From an uncultured Alphaproteobacteria bacterium (GTDB taxonomy: Bacteria > Pseudomonadota > Alphaproteobacteria > Rhodobacterales > Rhodobacteraceae), in assembly GCA_902576905.1 (NCBI GenBank), contig CACGWW010000005.1:1-64000 (forward strand): a stretch of 64,000 bases of DNA, written 5' to 3'. Positions 17,968 to 26,623 of this stretch are shown in pieces; position 1 is the stretch's first letter; every line of letters begins with the position of its first letter. The translations under genes and the position numbers were made by a program. Below the pieces are notes generated by a model, which searched no databases, had not been told where the DNA came from, and saw nothing but the letters and a program-made list of their open reading frames with translations.

Positions 17968-19251
17968 ATGGAAAACGAGCTTTCAATTAATAAAAGATAT
18001 GTTAAGGGTCTAAGGCTAGCCTCGGTAACCCTATTTGGCTTGTACCTAATTGGTTTTTTAAATATAACTTTTGTTCCTGGCATAGAAATAGTATTTGTAA
18101 AGCAGATGGCTACCATCCTTATGGTAACCGGTTTTATTATATTTGGTGCAATAGCAACGCTTATTGGGAACGAAAATTATAAAATTTGTTTGTTTTTTGC
18201 GGTAGCGATGCAAATCGCTTTTCCTCTAGTTTTTGGAGCGCTCATAAATTATGAGTTTTCAATGATAAATGCTAATGAACTTTTTGGGGGCAGGTTGATG
18301 GATTATGCATTTATCGGTGCTGCAGGACCAATGGTTGTGTCTGTTTTATTTGCAAGATTTTATCTTTCAATATTTTTTGTCGTTTACAATTTTCTTCTCG
18401 CACTTTTTCAGGCTTACAATACGATAGCAATTGAAAGCACCTTTTTTTCTTTTGATTACAGTGAGATATCAACAAATATTAATGCAATTAATGGGGGTAT
18501 TTTTTCTCAGAATATAACCTATTTGCTGGTAGTTGCAGTCGGTTTAATCACATTAGCATGGGTTATCGAAAGTAATCTAAGAGAGGCAACCCTCCAGGAA
18601 AGGTCAAATAATATATTAGGTAGATATTTTTCACCCGAAGTAAGAGATGAGATTGAAAAAAATAAACTTGATTTCAATCAAAATTCTGAAAAAGAACAAA
18701 ACATCGCAGTAATGTTTACTGATATATCCGACTTCACAAAGCTATCTGAAGGTTTAGATCCTAAGGACGTGCTCAAGCTACTGTCAGAGTATCAAACTAA
18801 AATGGTTGCTGCCGTTTTTCAAAACGGTGGCTCCGTTGATAAGTTTATTGGTGATAGTGTGATGGCGACTTTTGGCACGCCGGTTTCTAGGGGAAATGAT
18901 GCGCAAAATGCACTTAATTGCATAAGGCAAATGCAGATTTCAATGCGAGAATGGGAGAAAGAACGTTCAGATAAAGATTTGCCTGTTATAAAACATAGAG
19001 TGGGCGTGCATTATGGATCATGCTTTGTTGGAAACGTTGGGAGTGAAGATCGTGTTGAATTTACTGTTATTGGAGATACCGTAAATGTAGCTAGTAGAAT
19101 TTGTGAGGCATGTAAAGAGGTGAAATCCGATATACTAATATCTGACGAAGTTAAATTGCGACTTAGCGAAAATTTACCTACGGAAGAAGTAAAGAATTTT
19201 GAGGTTCGGGGAAGAGATAAAAAAATAACACTTCATAAGTTAACTGTATAA
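17968..19251 (+). CDS. Membrane-bound class III adenylate/guanylate cyclase
   Basis: A 427-residue protein. Residues 15-205 hold about six hydrophobic segments forming a membrane domain; residues 245-425 are a class III nucleotidyl cyclase domain. The metal-binding aspartates are Asp252 in FTDISDF and Asp296 in DKFIGDSV. The DKFIGD lysine and the Thr in EFTVIGDTVN fit adenylate rather than guanylate specificity. A short linker helix (EATLQERSNNILGRYFSP) couples membrane and catalytic parts, as in related bacterial cyclases. It probably senses something at the membrane and makes cAMP. No cAMP receptor lies in the window; two more cyclases lie 4 kb away. Confidence 0.88.
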   Translation: MENELSINKRYVKGLRLASVTLFGLYLIGFLNITFVPGIEIVFVKQMATILMVTGFIIFGAIATLIGNENYKICLFFAVAMQIAFPLVFGALINYEFSMINANELFGGRLMDYAFIGAAGPMVVSVLFARFYLSIFFVVYNFLLALFQAYNTIAIESTFFSFDYSEISTNINAINGGIFSQNITYLLVVAVGLITLAWVIESNLREATLQERSNNILGRYFSPEVRDEIEKNKLDFNQNSEKEQNIAVMFTDISDFTKLSEGLDPKDVLKLLSEYQTKMVAAVFQNGGSVDKFIGDSVMATFGTPVSRGNDAQNALNCIRQMQISMREWEKERSDKDLPVIKHRVGVHYGSCFVGNVGSEDRVEFTVIGDTVNVASRICEACKEVKSDILISDEVKLRLSENLPTEEVKNFEVRGRDKKITLHKLTV

Positions 19252-19371
19252 GTCAGACTTTCTTAAAAAAGCAAATTTGACCTTCTAAATAGATTAAAGG
19301 CTTAATAATTAAAGATAGATTTTTTTAACTAAATTTTTAATTAATAATATTTTAATAGTGTCAAAGCTACT

Positions 19372-20007
19372 TCAGGCATTTTTTTTCTGAACCTTTGTCA
19401 AAATCCATTTAAACAACGCCCCAAATATAAAACACATCAACATGAAAATTAATCGATGCTCAAAAGGCATATCATTCATAAAGGGGTAGGGTAGGCCGGC
19501 AGTTATTTTACCAACTGGAAAATCACTATTCGGTTGAACAAAAATCTCTAGCCAACCGAAATATCCAAAGTTTATAAAAAAAGCAAATGCTGTAATTCTA
19601 TAGAAATCAGTAAATGCCTTCTTTAAAATAAATGCATCAAAAAATAAAAGTGCTGGTCCAGCAAAATGCAAATAGATTTCACGAGAAAAGTTTAGTCTTT
19701 CTCCTGCATAATTAACCAAAGTTGGATCAATAAAAAAGAGTCCCCAATATAGTACAATTGTAAAGAAGCCCATCAAAGCTGATATAGCAATAAATGGTGT
19801 CACTCTATCAAATATTTTAAAACTAGAAGAAAGAGTTAAAAAGATCAAAGCAACAAAATTCGCTATCAGTGACCACAAAGTAAAAAATCGTAACTGCTTT
19901 CCAAATCCGGTCTCCAAAAAAACTTTAGACCCCGAAAAGAAAAAGATATCTAGCACAAAAAAAAGGGCTAAAGATAAACAAGTAATTCTAAAGAGAGTTA
20001 CAAGCAT
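19372..20007 (-). CDS. Polytopic membrane protein resembling the FAR-17a/AIG1 (Pr6Pr) family
   Basis: A 211-residue protein with about six transmembrane helices. The pattern fits the AIG1/ADTRP-like family: a Thr in TM2 (FFTLWSLIANF, Thr43), a His in LHFAGPALLFFD (His114) followed by Asp, and a YPFMND segment near the last loop. In animal AIG1, a Thr and a His act in hydrolysis of fatty-acid esters of hydroxy fatty acids. Whether this bacterial protein does so is inference. It stands alone, with AT-rich gaps of 120 and 190 bases either side that show no further genes. Confidence 0.5.
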   Translation of the reverse strand: MLVTLFRITCLSLALFFVLDIFFFSGSKVFLETGFGKQLRFFTLWSLIANFVALIFLTLSSSFKIFDRVTPFIAISALMGFFTIVLYWGLFFIDPTLVNYAGERLNFSREIYLHFAGPALLFFDAFILKKAFTDFYRITAFAFFINFGYFGWLEIFVQPNSDFPVGKITAGLPYPFMNDMPFEHRLIFMLMCFIFGALFKWILTKVQKKNA

Positions 20008-20111
20008 ATGGACTTTCCATTCTCTTTTAAAGAGTTAATAACCGCATCGCATACAATTTTACTTTTTTATTTTAATAGCAAAATAACATATAGAACTATC
20101 TTATGATTTGC

Positions 20112-20140
20112 AATTCTCAACAATAGAGAATTAATATAAT
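20112..20140 (+). promoter_or_regulatory. Inverted repeat and -10 box upstream of the cyclotransferase-like gene
   Basis: AATTCTC (20112-20118) and GAGAATT (20126-20132) form a perfect 7-bp inverted repeat, followed at once by TATAAT (20135-20140), 57 bases before the ATG at 20198. No good -35 box is visible, so the repeat may be an activator or repressor site. Confidence 0.35.
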
Positions 20141-20197
20141 GATAGGATACGCAAAGACTATTTTAAGCTTACAAATAATTTTTGAGAATATTTAGTT

Positions 20198-20719
20198 ATG
20201 GATCGAGCAAAAACTGTTCTTTATTTTGGGTATGGGTCAAATATGTCAACTCAGTATCTCATAAAAAGAAGAAAAATTATTCCTCATGAGAGCAAAGTTG
20301 GGGTTTTAAAAGATTACCAATTAATAATGAATATGGGTGGCCCAAATTTTCTGGAGCCCTCCTTTGCAAATATAAGAAATTGTAAAGGTGTAAAAGTTGA
20401 AGGTGTAATACATAGAATTGACAAAGAAGATTTGCAAAAGATAGTGAATACTGAGGGAGAAGATTATAAATTAGTGAAATTATCAGTTTATGTAGAAGGC
20501 TTAAGAAAAACAGCATATACGCTTATATATAAAACAGACGAAGCTAAAGATATTCCTCCATCCAAAAGATACTTAAAAATTTTAATAAGCGCCGCTAAAG
20601 AAAACAATTTATCACAGAAATATATAGATAGTTTAGAGCGAAGGCCTAGTGTTTATTATCCGATTTTATCCGAGATTTTTTCTTTAAGAGTATATTTATG
20701 GGTTTGGTTGAGGACCTAA
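20198..20719 (+). CDS. Gamma-glutamylcyclotransferase-like protein
   Basis: A 173-residue protein of the gamma-glutamylcyclotransferase/AIG2-like fold. The substrate-binding YGSN lies at residues 12-15 (LYFGYGSNM), a GVIHRI strand follows near 69-74, and the likely catalytic Glu is in NTEGEDY (about residue 86). Such enzymes release 5-oxoproline from gamma-glutamyl amines or peptides; the exact substrate is not visible. It is monocistronic with its own likely promoter. Family likely, precise activity unknown. Confidence 0.75.
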   Translation: MDRAKTVLYFGYGSNMSTQYLIKRRKIIPHESKVGVLKDYQLIMNMGGPNFLEPSFANIRNCKGVKVEGVIHRIDKEDLQKIVNTEGEDYKLVKLSVYVEGLRKTAYTLIYKTDEAKDIPPSKRYLKILISAAKENNLSQKYIDSLERRPSVYYPILSEIFSLRVYLWVWLRT

Positions 20720-20855
20720 ATTTGGCTCACAACACATAAGTACATTAATATAAATATATTTCACTCATATAAATTTGGAATAATAAAATCTTTTTTAAAA
20801 AGAACAGATAAATATAATAAATTTATCAGGTAATAAAAACAAAAAAGGTTTAAAA

Positions 20856-21653
20856 ATGACTGTAGAAATAGCTAAAACAGATGATGTCTGGACAATTATA
20901 CACAATCGTCCTGAGGCACGGAATGCGATGGATCCAGAATCAGCTGATGATTTGGTAGAAGCATTTAATGAATTCAATAATAGTGATGCAAAAGTTGGAG
21001 TTTTTTATGGAGAGGGAGGAGCATTTTGTGCTGGTTGGGATCTCAAGTATGCTCATACCTTGGGTGAAAGTAGAGAAGAGCTTCACAAGCTAGATTTCCC
21101 TATAGGGTCTTCTGAGCCGCCGAGAGGTCCATTAGGGCCATCTAGAATGGAACTGAATAAACCTTTAATCGGTGCTATAGAGGGTCCTGCAGTAGCTGGG
21201 GGAATGGAGCTCGCGCTTTGGTGCGATATAAGAATTATGGCAGAGGACGCTTATTTTGGAGTTTATTGTCGCCGTTGGGGTATACCACTGCTTGATGGAG
21301 GTACAGTTCGTCTTCCGAGACTTGTTGGTCAAGGGAAAGCACTTGAAATTGCGATGACTGGTCGGAAAGTAACAGCTCAAGAAGCATATCAAATAGGATT
21401 ATGCGAGAAAATTGTGAATACTGGAAGTACTCGTCAAGAGGCAGAGGCCATGGCACGTGAAATAGCTCGATTTCCTCAGGCAGCAGTATTGGCTGATCGT
21501 AGGTCTATAATCGAGACACGGGGACTGACTATCCGAGAGGGTTTGAAGTTGGAATGGATGAATGGAGTAGACGCTAATCCCAAGGAAGGTCTAGCGGGAT
21601 TAGAGAGGTTCTCAACCGGTGCGGGTCGGCATGGTGATTTCGAGAATATTTAA
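20856..21653 (+). CDS. Crotonase/enoyl-CoA hydratase-family protein
   Basis: A 265-residue crotonase-fold protein. The CoA-binding and oxyanion-hole motifs are clear (RPEARNAMD, AFCAGWDL, GPAVAGGMELALWCD). Glu118 in the last motif matches one catalytic Glu of enoyl-CoA hydratase, but the second (in the PE.LLG motif) is replaced: the equivalent stretch reads FGVYCRRWGIP. It may therefore be an isomerase, hydrolase or other crotonase activity rather than a standard hydratase. Codons look richer in G+C than those of neighbouring genes, judged by eye. It is monocistronic, with AT-rich gaps of 136 and 114 bases around it that hold nothing recognisable. Confidence 0.85.
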   Translation: MTVEIAKTDDVWTIIHNRPEARNAMDPESADDLVEAFNEFNNSDAKVGVFYGEGGAFCAGWDLKYAHTLGESREELHKLDFPIGSSEPPRGPLGPSRMELNKPLIGAIEGPAVAGGMELALWCDIRIMAEDAYFGVYCRRWGIPLLDGGTVRLPRLVGQGKALEIAMTGRKVTAQEAYQIGLCEKIVNTGSTRQEAEAMAREIARFPQAAVLADRRSIIETRGLTIREGLKLEWMNGVDANPKEGLAGLERFSTGAGRHGDFENI

Positions 21654-21767
21654 TATTCAATATGTAATCGGAAGTGAAAATCTAACAATTAATGATTTGA
21701 TCAGCTTAACTCTCTATTTTTTAGGACTCTAAAAAGATGAAATCAAGTAAAAATTCAGGATAAAAAA

Positions 21768-22916
21768 ATGGATATCAATGCTTTTGAAATAAATTTTTCA
21801 GATGTTGAAATACAAAACATAAAAACCAAGGTAGCATCCTTCCCATGGCATGAAATGCCTAAAGATGGAGGCTGGTCTTTCGGAACAAATATTGATTATA
21901 TGAAAAACTTAGCTGACTATTGGACAAAGGAATATGACTGGAAATCTCAAGAAGCCAGATTAAACCAATTTCCTAATTACAAAACAAAAGTAGATGATCT
22001 TGATATTCATTTCATAATTAAAAAATCTTCTTCTCCAAAGGCTATTCCGTTGATTTTAATTCATGGATGGCCCGGTTCAATAGTTGAATTTCTTGAAATC
22101 ATTGATCCACTTTGTGAACCAGAAAAATATGGTAATAATAATGAAGTTTGCTTTGATATTATTGCACCCTCTATTCCAGGTTTTGCATTTTCTGGGAAAC
22201 CAGAGAATCCTATTGGACCAAGAAAAATTGCTAGCATTTTTAATAAACTTATGACTGAAAAGCTTGGTTATAAAAAATATGTTGCTCAAGGAGGTGATTG
22301 GGGGAGTGCAATTTCCACGTGGCTTGGGTTCGATCACTCGAAGAATTGTAAAGGTATTCATATTAACATGCTCCCCGCAAGACATATAGATGGGCCAAAA
22401 ACGGAGGAAGAAAAAAGTTGGGATAGGCAATTTAGTAAAGATTACGTCTCTCAGAGCGGATACTTTGCCATACAAAGCACAAAGCCTCAAACACTTAGTT
22501 ACGCTATGATGGATAGTCCTGTAGGTGTAGCTGCATGGATAATAGAAAAATTTTATTATTGGTCCGATTTAGAGGATAGAAGTATAGAACTGACATACCA
22601 AAAAGACGATTTATTAACTAATATTATGATCTATATCCTAACGAAATCATTTAATACATCATCCTGGATTTATTATGGCAGAGCCAAAGAAGGGGGACGA
22701 ATACTCTCTCAGGATGGAAGAAGGGTAGAGGTTCCAACTGGAAGCGCTGTTTATCCAAAAGAGTTTTTAACATGGCCTCCTAAATCATATGTAGAAAGGC
22801 TTTTTAACTTGGTTCATTGGACTGAAATGGATAAAGGCGGTCACTTTGCCGCTCTAGAGCAACCATCTTCCTTAATAAAAGACATACAAGACTTCTATAA
22901 AAAGGTTGTCATTTAA
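21768..22916 (+). CDS. Epoxide hydrolase (EHN-domain alpha/beta hydrolase)
   Basis: A 382-residue enzyme. Residues 1-90 match the epoxide-hydrolase N-terminal domain, and the alpha/beta-hydrolase core follows. The oxyanion motif is HGWPGS (99-104), the nucleophile is Asp177 in GGDWGS, and the catalytic His is His359 in KGGHFAALEQP. This is the microsomal-type (juvenile-hormone/EphX1-like) family that opens epoxides to diols. It has no signal peptide. The start follows CAGGAT. Its substrate is unknown; neighbours give no pathway. Confidence 0.9.
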   Translation: MDINAFEINFSDVEIQNIKTKVASFPWHEMPKDGGWSFGTNIDYMKNLADYWTKEYDWKSQEARLNQFPNYKTKVDDLDIHFIIKKSSSPKAIPLILIHGWPGSIVEFLEIIDPLCEPEKYGNNNEVCFDIIAPSIPGFAFSGKPENPIGPRKIASIFNKLMTEKLGYKKYVAQGGDWGSAISTWLGFDHSKNCKGIHINMLPARHIDGPKTEEEKSWDRQFSKDYVSQSGYFAIQSTKPQTLSYAMMDSPVGVAAWIIEKFYYWSDLEDRSIELTYQKDDLLTNIMIYILTKSFNTSSWIYYGRAKEGGRILSQDGRRVEVPTGSAVYPKEFLTWPPKSYVERLFNLVHWTEMDKGGHFAALEQPSSLIKDIQDFYKKVVI

Positions 22917-23097
22917 ATAGGGTGAATAGAATAAGTTGTGTAAAGAAATTTTTTTTTCTAATTAGATTAGCTTTTAAAAAAGAGAATAAGACATTGTTGC
23001 TTTACTAATTTGGCGCATAATATATATTATGTTATTTTTTTACTTTAATTATTTATTGCAAAACAGAATAAAAACATATACTTACACAGTTATCTCT

Positions 23098-24660
23098 TTA
23101 ATTTATTTTTGATATCATTTCAGAAATAAGTTTTTCTAGCCTTTCTATCCTTAATTCGAGAGAATTTCTTTCACTTTTTATTGGAGATATCTTGCTCTCA
23201 TTTTTTGCTATTTTTTTCGTTTTAAGATCACGAATAACTGAAAACACTTTGATTTCCCTATTAATACCTTTCATAGTAATTGAGTTTAATTCATCTACTT
23301 CGACTAAATCTTGTGCATGAGCATAGCTTTCATAGGACATTAATATCCCATCACTCGGCGCGGCAGCCTCTAATCTTTGGGCTATATTTACCTCTCCTCC
23401 AATAATTGTATACGTCAACCTTTGTTCACTACCAAAATTTCCGACATTACAATAGCCGGTATTAATTCCCATTCTAATTTGGAATGGCTCATAAAAACCC
23501 TCGTTTCTCCATTTACTTTGGAGGCTTTTTATTTTTCTTTGCATATTTAAAGCCATTTTTATACATGCTCTTGCATCCTCTCTTTCTCCTTTGCTTTCTG
23601 GGTCACCAAAAAATACCATCATCGCATCACCAATATATTTATCTATCGTTGCTCCATAAGTAAGCGCTATGTCAGTCATTTCAGAGAAATACTCATTTAG
23701 ATATTTAGTTAAATCTTCCGGTTGTAAACCTTCCGATGAAGATGTGAAGTTTTTTATATCGCTAAAAAAAATAGTTAGTTTTTTTCTTTTGGTTGCGATT
23801 CCAGTATCAAATTGGCCAGAAAACAGCGCATTATGAATTTGAGGCGGTAAATACTTACCTAGTTTTGAAGACAGTTTTTCTGTATCTTCTTTTTGTTTTT
23901 GAACGAGATTTTTTTGCTGTTCTGCTTCCTCTAATACCCTTCTCAAAAGAAGTTGATTTGCATCAAACCTGATTTCGGCTAAATGTTCTTTATGGTTCCT
24001 TGTTTTTTGTAGTTGATTAAAAGTTATTGTATATTGGTATCTGCTGAAACCGTTATCCATATCCTCACTATTTTCTTCATCGATAGCCATTTTAATGTCG
24101 AAGAGTTCTGAAAACATACTTATCAAAAAAACTGAATAGTTGGCTTCAAAAAAATTGTTATTTTCAACTACTTGAGAGCTTATAACCGGCACGTCGTATT
24201 TACCTGGACCTATCTTTATAAAATTTAATTTAGATCGCACTTTATCATTGTGCATTTGCCCAAGGTAATCATTTGTTATTTTTTCCCAATCTGGCAGAGT
24301 TTGATCTAAAATCTTGAGGTTTTTAGAGAAATTAGAGTGATCTAAAAGCTCTTTTTTATATTTTATCCTGAAATCGTCTATAAATTTGCCAATTGAAGGT
24401 ACTATTGAAAGCATTAAAATACCTTGTTCAAGCCCAATAGCATAAAGTGCTTCTTTCCCGAAACGGGTTCTTATCTCCTCAAAAATTCTTGCTCTTAGAT
24501 GACTGGGATACTCTTTATCATTATCAATTTGAGTAATTCCGTGCTCTTTAAGAACCCTTTCTCCCAAAGGCCCTAATCCAGCAAGCACTTTTATCGTGGA
24601 AGCTAGCGCGGCTCCTGGTATCTTCATTTCATTTATTGTTTTGATGGCGGGTGTGTTCAT
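23098..24660 (-). CDS. Class III adenylate/guanylate cyclase with unrecognised N-terminal domain (second of a tandem pair)
   Basis: A 520-residue soluble protein. Residues 1-230 form a domain beginning IPGAALASTIKVLAGLGPLGE that I do not recognise; its end loosely recalls V4R/HNOB-type ligand-sensing domains. A coiled linker follows (about 240-270), then a cyclase domain at about 280-470 with FFSDIKNFTSSSEG, DKYIGDAMMVFFGDPE, GINTGYCNVGNFG and TYTIIGGEVN. A predicted coiled coil ends the protein. It overlaps its upstream paralogue by four bases (ATGA). The IIGGEVN variant (Gly for the usual Asp) in the transition-state loop is worth noting, as its twin has IIGSEVN. Product, cAMP or cGMP, not certain. 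Confidence 0.85.
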   Translation of the reverse strand: MNTPAIKTINEMKIPGAALASTIKVLAGLGPLGERVLKEHGITQIDNDKEYPSHLRARIFEEIRTRFGKEALYAIGLEQGILMLSIVPSIGKFIDDFRIKYKKELLDHSNFSKNLKILDQTLPDWEKITNDYLGQMHNDKVRSKLNFIKIGPGKYDVPVISSQVVENNNFFEANYSVFLISMFSELFDIKMAIDEENSEDMDNGFSRYQYTITFNQLQKTRNHKEHLAEIRFDANQLLLRRVLEEAEQQKNLVQKQKEDTEKLSSKLGKYLPPQIHNALFSGQFDTGIATKRKKLTIFFSDIKNFTSSSEGLQPEDLTKYLNEYFSEMTDIALTYGATIDKYIGDAMMVFFGDPESKGEREDARACIKMALNMQRKIKSLQSKWRNEGFYEPFQIRMGINTGYCNVGNFGSEQRLTYTIIGGEVNIAQRLEAAAPSDGILMSYESYAHAQDLVEVDELNSITMKGINREIKVFSVIRDLKTKKIAKNESKISPIKSERNSLELRIERLEKLISEMISKIN

Positions 24661-26174
24661 TTTATCCGATCCAAAATCTCTTCAATTTTGGTTTCGAGAG
24701 CATCCAGCCTATCCGCTATCCTTTCTGGAACATTCTTTATTTTATGAGAAGATTCTTTTCTATTATTTCTCTGTCTAATTTCATTTAAAACCGAAAATAC
24801 TTTAATTTCTCTTTTTACTCCTTTCATCGAAATGCTATTTAGTTGCTCTACTTCTATCAAGTCCCGAGCGTGTGCGTATGTTTCATAAGACATCAATATC
24901 CCTCCTGGCTGTGCTGATGCCTCCAAGCGTTGAGCAACATTTACTTCACTACCAATAATTGTATAAGTAAGCCGTTGGTCGCTTCCAAAGTTACCTACGT
25001 TACAATAACCAGTATTCATGCCCATCCTAATCACGAATGGATCTGCAAAACCTTGTTTTTGCCATTTATCTTGTAAATCAGATATTCTATCGCGCATTTT
25101 CAATGCCATTTTAACGCATGCTCTTGCATCTTCTTGTTCCCCCTTACTGTCTGGGTCACCAAAAAATACCATCATTGCGTCTCCTATATATTTATCAATT
25201 GTTGCACCGTGAGCGAGCGCAATATCAGTCATCTCTGAAAAGTATTCATTAAGATACCTTGTTAGATCTTCCGGTTGAAGACCTTCCGAGGTAGATGTAA
25301 AATTTGAGATATCACTAAAAAAAATAGTTAATTTACGTCTTTTTGTAGTAATTCCAGTATCAAATTCACCAGAAAAAATTGCTTCGTGGACTTGCGGAGG
25401 AAGGTATTTAGCCAAATTTACAGATAACCTCTCGGTTTCCTCTTTTTTTCGTTCAGCATCCTCTAAAACAGCTTTCATGAGACCTTCATGCGCTTTAAGT
25501 CTTGTATTTGCGATTATCTCTTTCTGATCCCTTAAAGTCTCATTTGGTAAAAATTTGAGGATAAAAGCTCCACTTGACCAACCATCATCAATATCTTCAC
25601 TTTTTTCATCAAGTTTATAATCAATATCGAACAAATCGCCAAAAAGGTTAATAAGAAAAATATGATAATTTCCAATTCCAAATTTCCAATTTTTCAATGG
25701 CTGAGCGAGAACAAATGCCATTTCCCATGTATCTTCTGATATACGTTTGAAACCTATATCACCTTTTAGCTTATTGCTACGAAATTGCCCCATGTAATCA
25801 TTTGTAATTTTTTGTAGCCCAGGCAAAGTTTCATCTATAAAGTTGAAATTTCTAGTTCTATTGTTTGAAGACACCGATCTCATCGAGTATGTTTTTTTAG
25901 AATTATCTATGTACTTACCAAAATCAGGTAGCATAGATAACATTAAAAGCCCTTGCTCTATACCAATTGCATATAATGCGTCAGTACCAAATCTACTTCT
26001 TACCTCCTCAAATATTTTTAGTCTAATGGAACTCGGGTAATTTTTTTTTGGATCAATCTCACTTATTCCATTTTGCTTTAAAACTTTTTCACCAAGTGGA
26101 CCAAGCCCCGCTAGTACTTTTATTGTTGATGCAAGCGAAGCACCAGGAATTGTAGCTTTAATTTCACTAGACAT
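24657..26174 (-). CDS. Class III adenylate/guanylate cyclase with unrecognised N-terminal domain (first of a tandem pair)
   Basis: A 505-residue paralogue of the next gene, alike along its full length: IPGASLASTIKVLAGLGPLGEK at the start, a shared FGTDALYAIGIEQG segment, cyclase motifs FFSDISNFTSTSEG, DKYIGDAMMVFFGDPD and GMNTGYCNVGNFG, and a C-terminal coiled coil. No transmembrane segment is seen. The N-terminal domain (about 1-220) is probably the sensor. Because the genes overlap and the coiled coils match, a heterodimer is plausible. This gene is first in the pair; the 115-base gap upstream shows no clear promoter. Confidence 0.85.
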   Translation of the reverse strand: MSSEIKATIPGASLASTIKVLAGLGPLGEKVLKQNGISEIDPKKNYPSSIRLKIFEEVRSRFGTDALYAIGIEQGLLMLSMLPDFGKYIDNSKKTYSMRSVSSNNRTRNFNFIDETLPGLQKITNDYMGQFRSNKLKGDIGFKRISEDTWEMAFVLAQPLKNWKFGIGNYHIFLINLFGDLFDIDYKLDEKSEDIDDGWSSGAFILKFLPNETLRDQKEIIANTRLKAHEGLMKAVLEDAERKKEETERLSVNLAKYLPPQVHEAIFSGEFDTGITTKRRKLTIFFSDISNFTSTSEGLQPEDLTRYLNEYFSEMTDIALAHGATIDKYIGDAMMVFFGDPDSKGEQEDARACVKMALKMRDRISDLQDKWQKQGFADPFVIRMGMNTGYCNVGNFGSDQRLTYTIIGSEVNVAQRLEASAQPGGILMSYETYAHARDLIEVEQLNSISMKGVKREIKVFSVLNEIRQRNNRKESSHKIKNVPERIADRLDALETKIEEILDRIK

Positions 26175-26289
26175 ATCTTATTACTCTAAGTTTTATTAAG
26201 ATATTATAGACTACTCTTATTTTCCAGCCTATTTAATTTGATTTAATCACGTTTTTTCGTAATCTATTATTAAAAGCTTGGGAGATATA

Positions 26290-26610
26290 ATGGGAAAAAA
26301 ACATTTCATTTGTACGCATACTTGGTTAAATGAGGATGCGAAAAAACAAGGTACTGAATTCACTTCTAATATGACTGAACAAGAATTTTTTGACTCAGTC
26401 AAAACTGACAAGGCTGAGACACTAGCTCATTGGATGGGAAAAGAAGATTTTTTTTTCTGTCATTGGTATGCCGATAGTGCAGATGATATTATGGACGCGC
26501 TTGATAAAGGAGGATATCACGAACTAATGATAACTATGCCTTCTGAGATGCAGCGTTTTGTTACAGCTGACAATATTAAAGATCAAAAGCTTATAAACCC
26601 TGAAGAATAA
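26290..26610 (+). CDS. Small hypothetical protein
   Basis: A 106-residue soluble protein. I chose ATG 26290, preceded by GGGAGATATA; an in-frame TTG four codons earlier lies over the ribosome site. It has aromatic-rich segments (FFFCHWYADSADD) and alternating strands and helices that could be a ferredoxin-like fold of the kind seen in DUF4242 or similar small proteins, but I cannot name it. It is convergent with the depolymerase gene. No function assigned. Confidence 0.6.
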   Translation: MGKKHFICTHTWLNEDAKKQGTEFTSNMTEQEFFDSVKTDKAETLAHWMGKEDFFFCHWYADSADDIMDALDKGGYHELMITMPSEMQRFVTADNIKDQKLINPEE

Positions 26611-26623
26611 TCCAATTTTTAAA

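Noticed and set aside
22077-22490. 137-codon open frame on - inside the epoxide hydrolase gene
   Set aside because: Fully antisense to the catalytic core of a sure gene; composition reflects that gene.
22959-22968. TCTAATTAGA palindrome after the epoxide hydrolase gene
   Set aside because: AT-rich, short and without T-run placement suited to a terminator.
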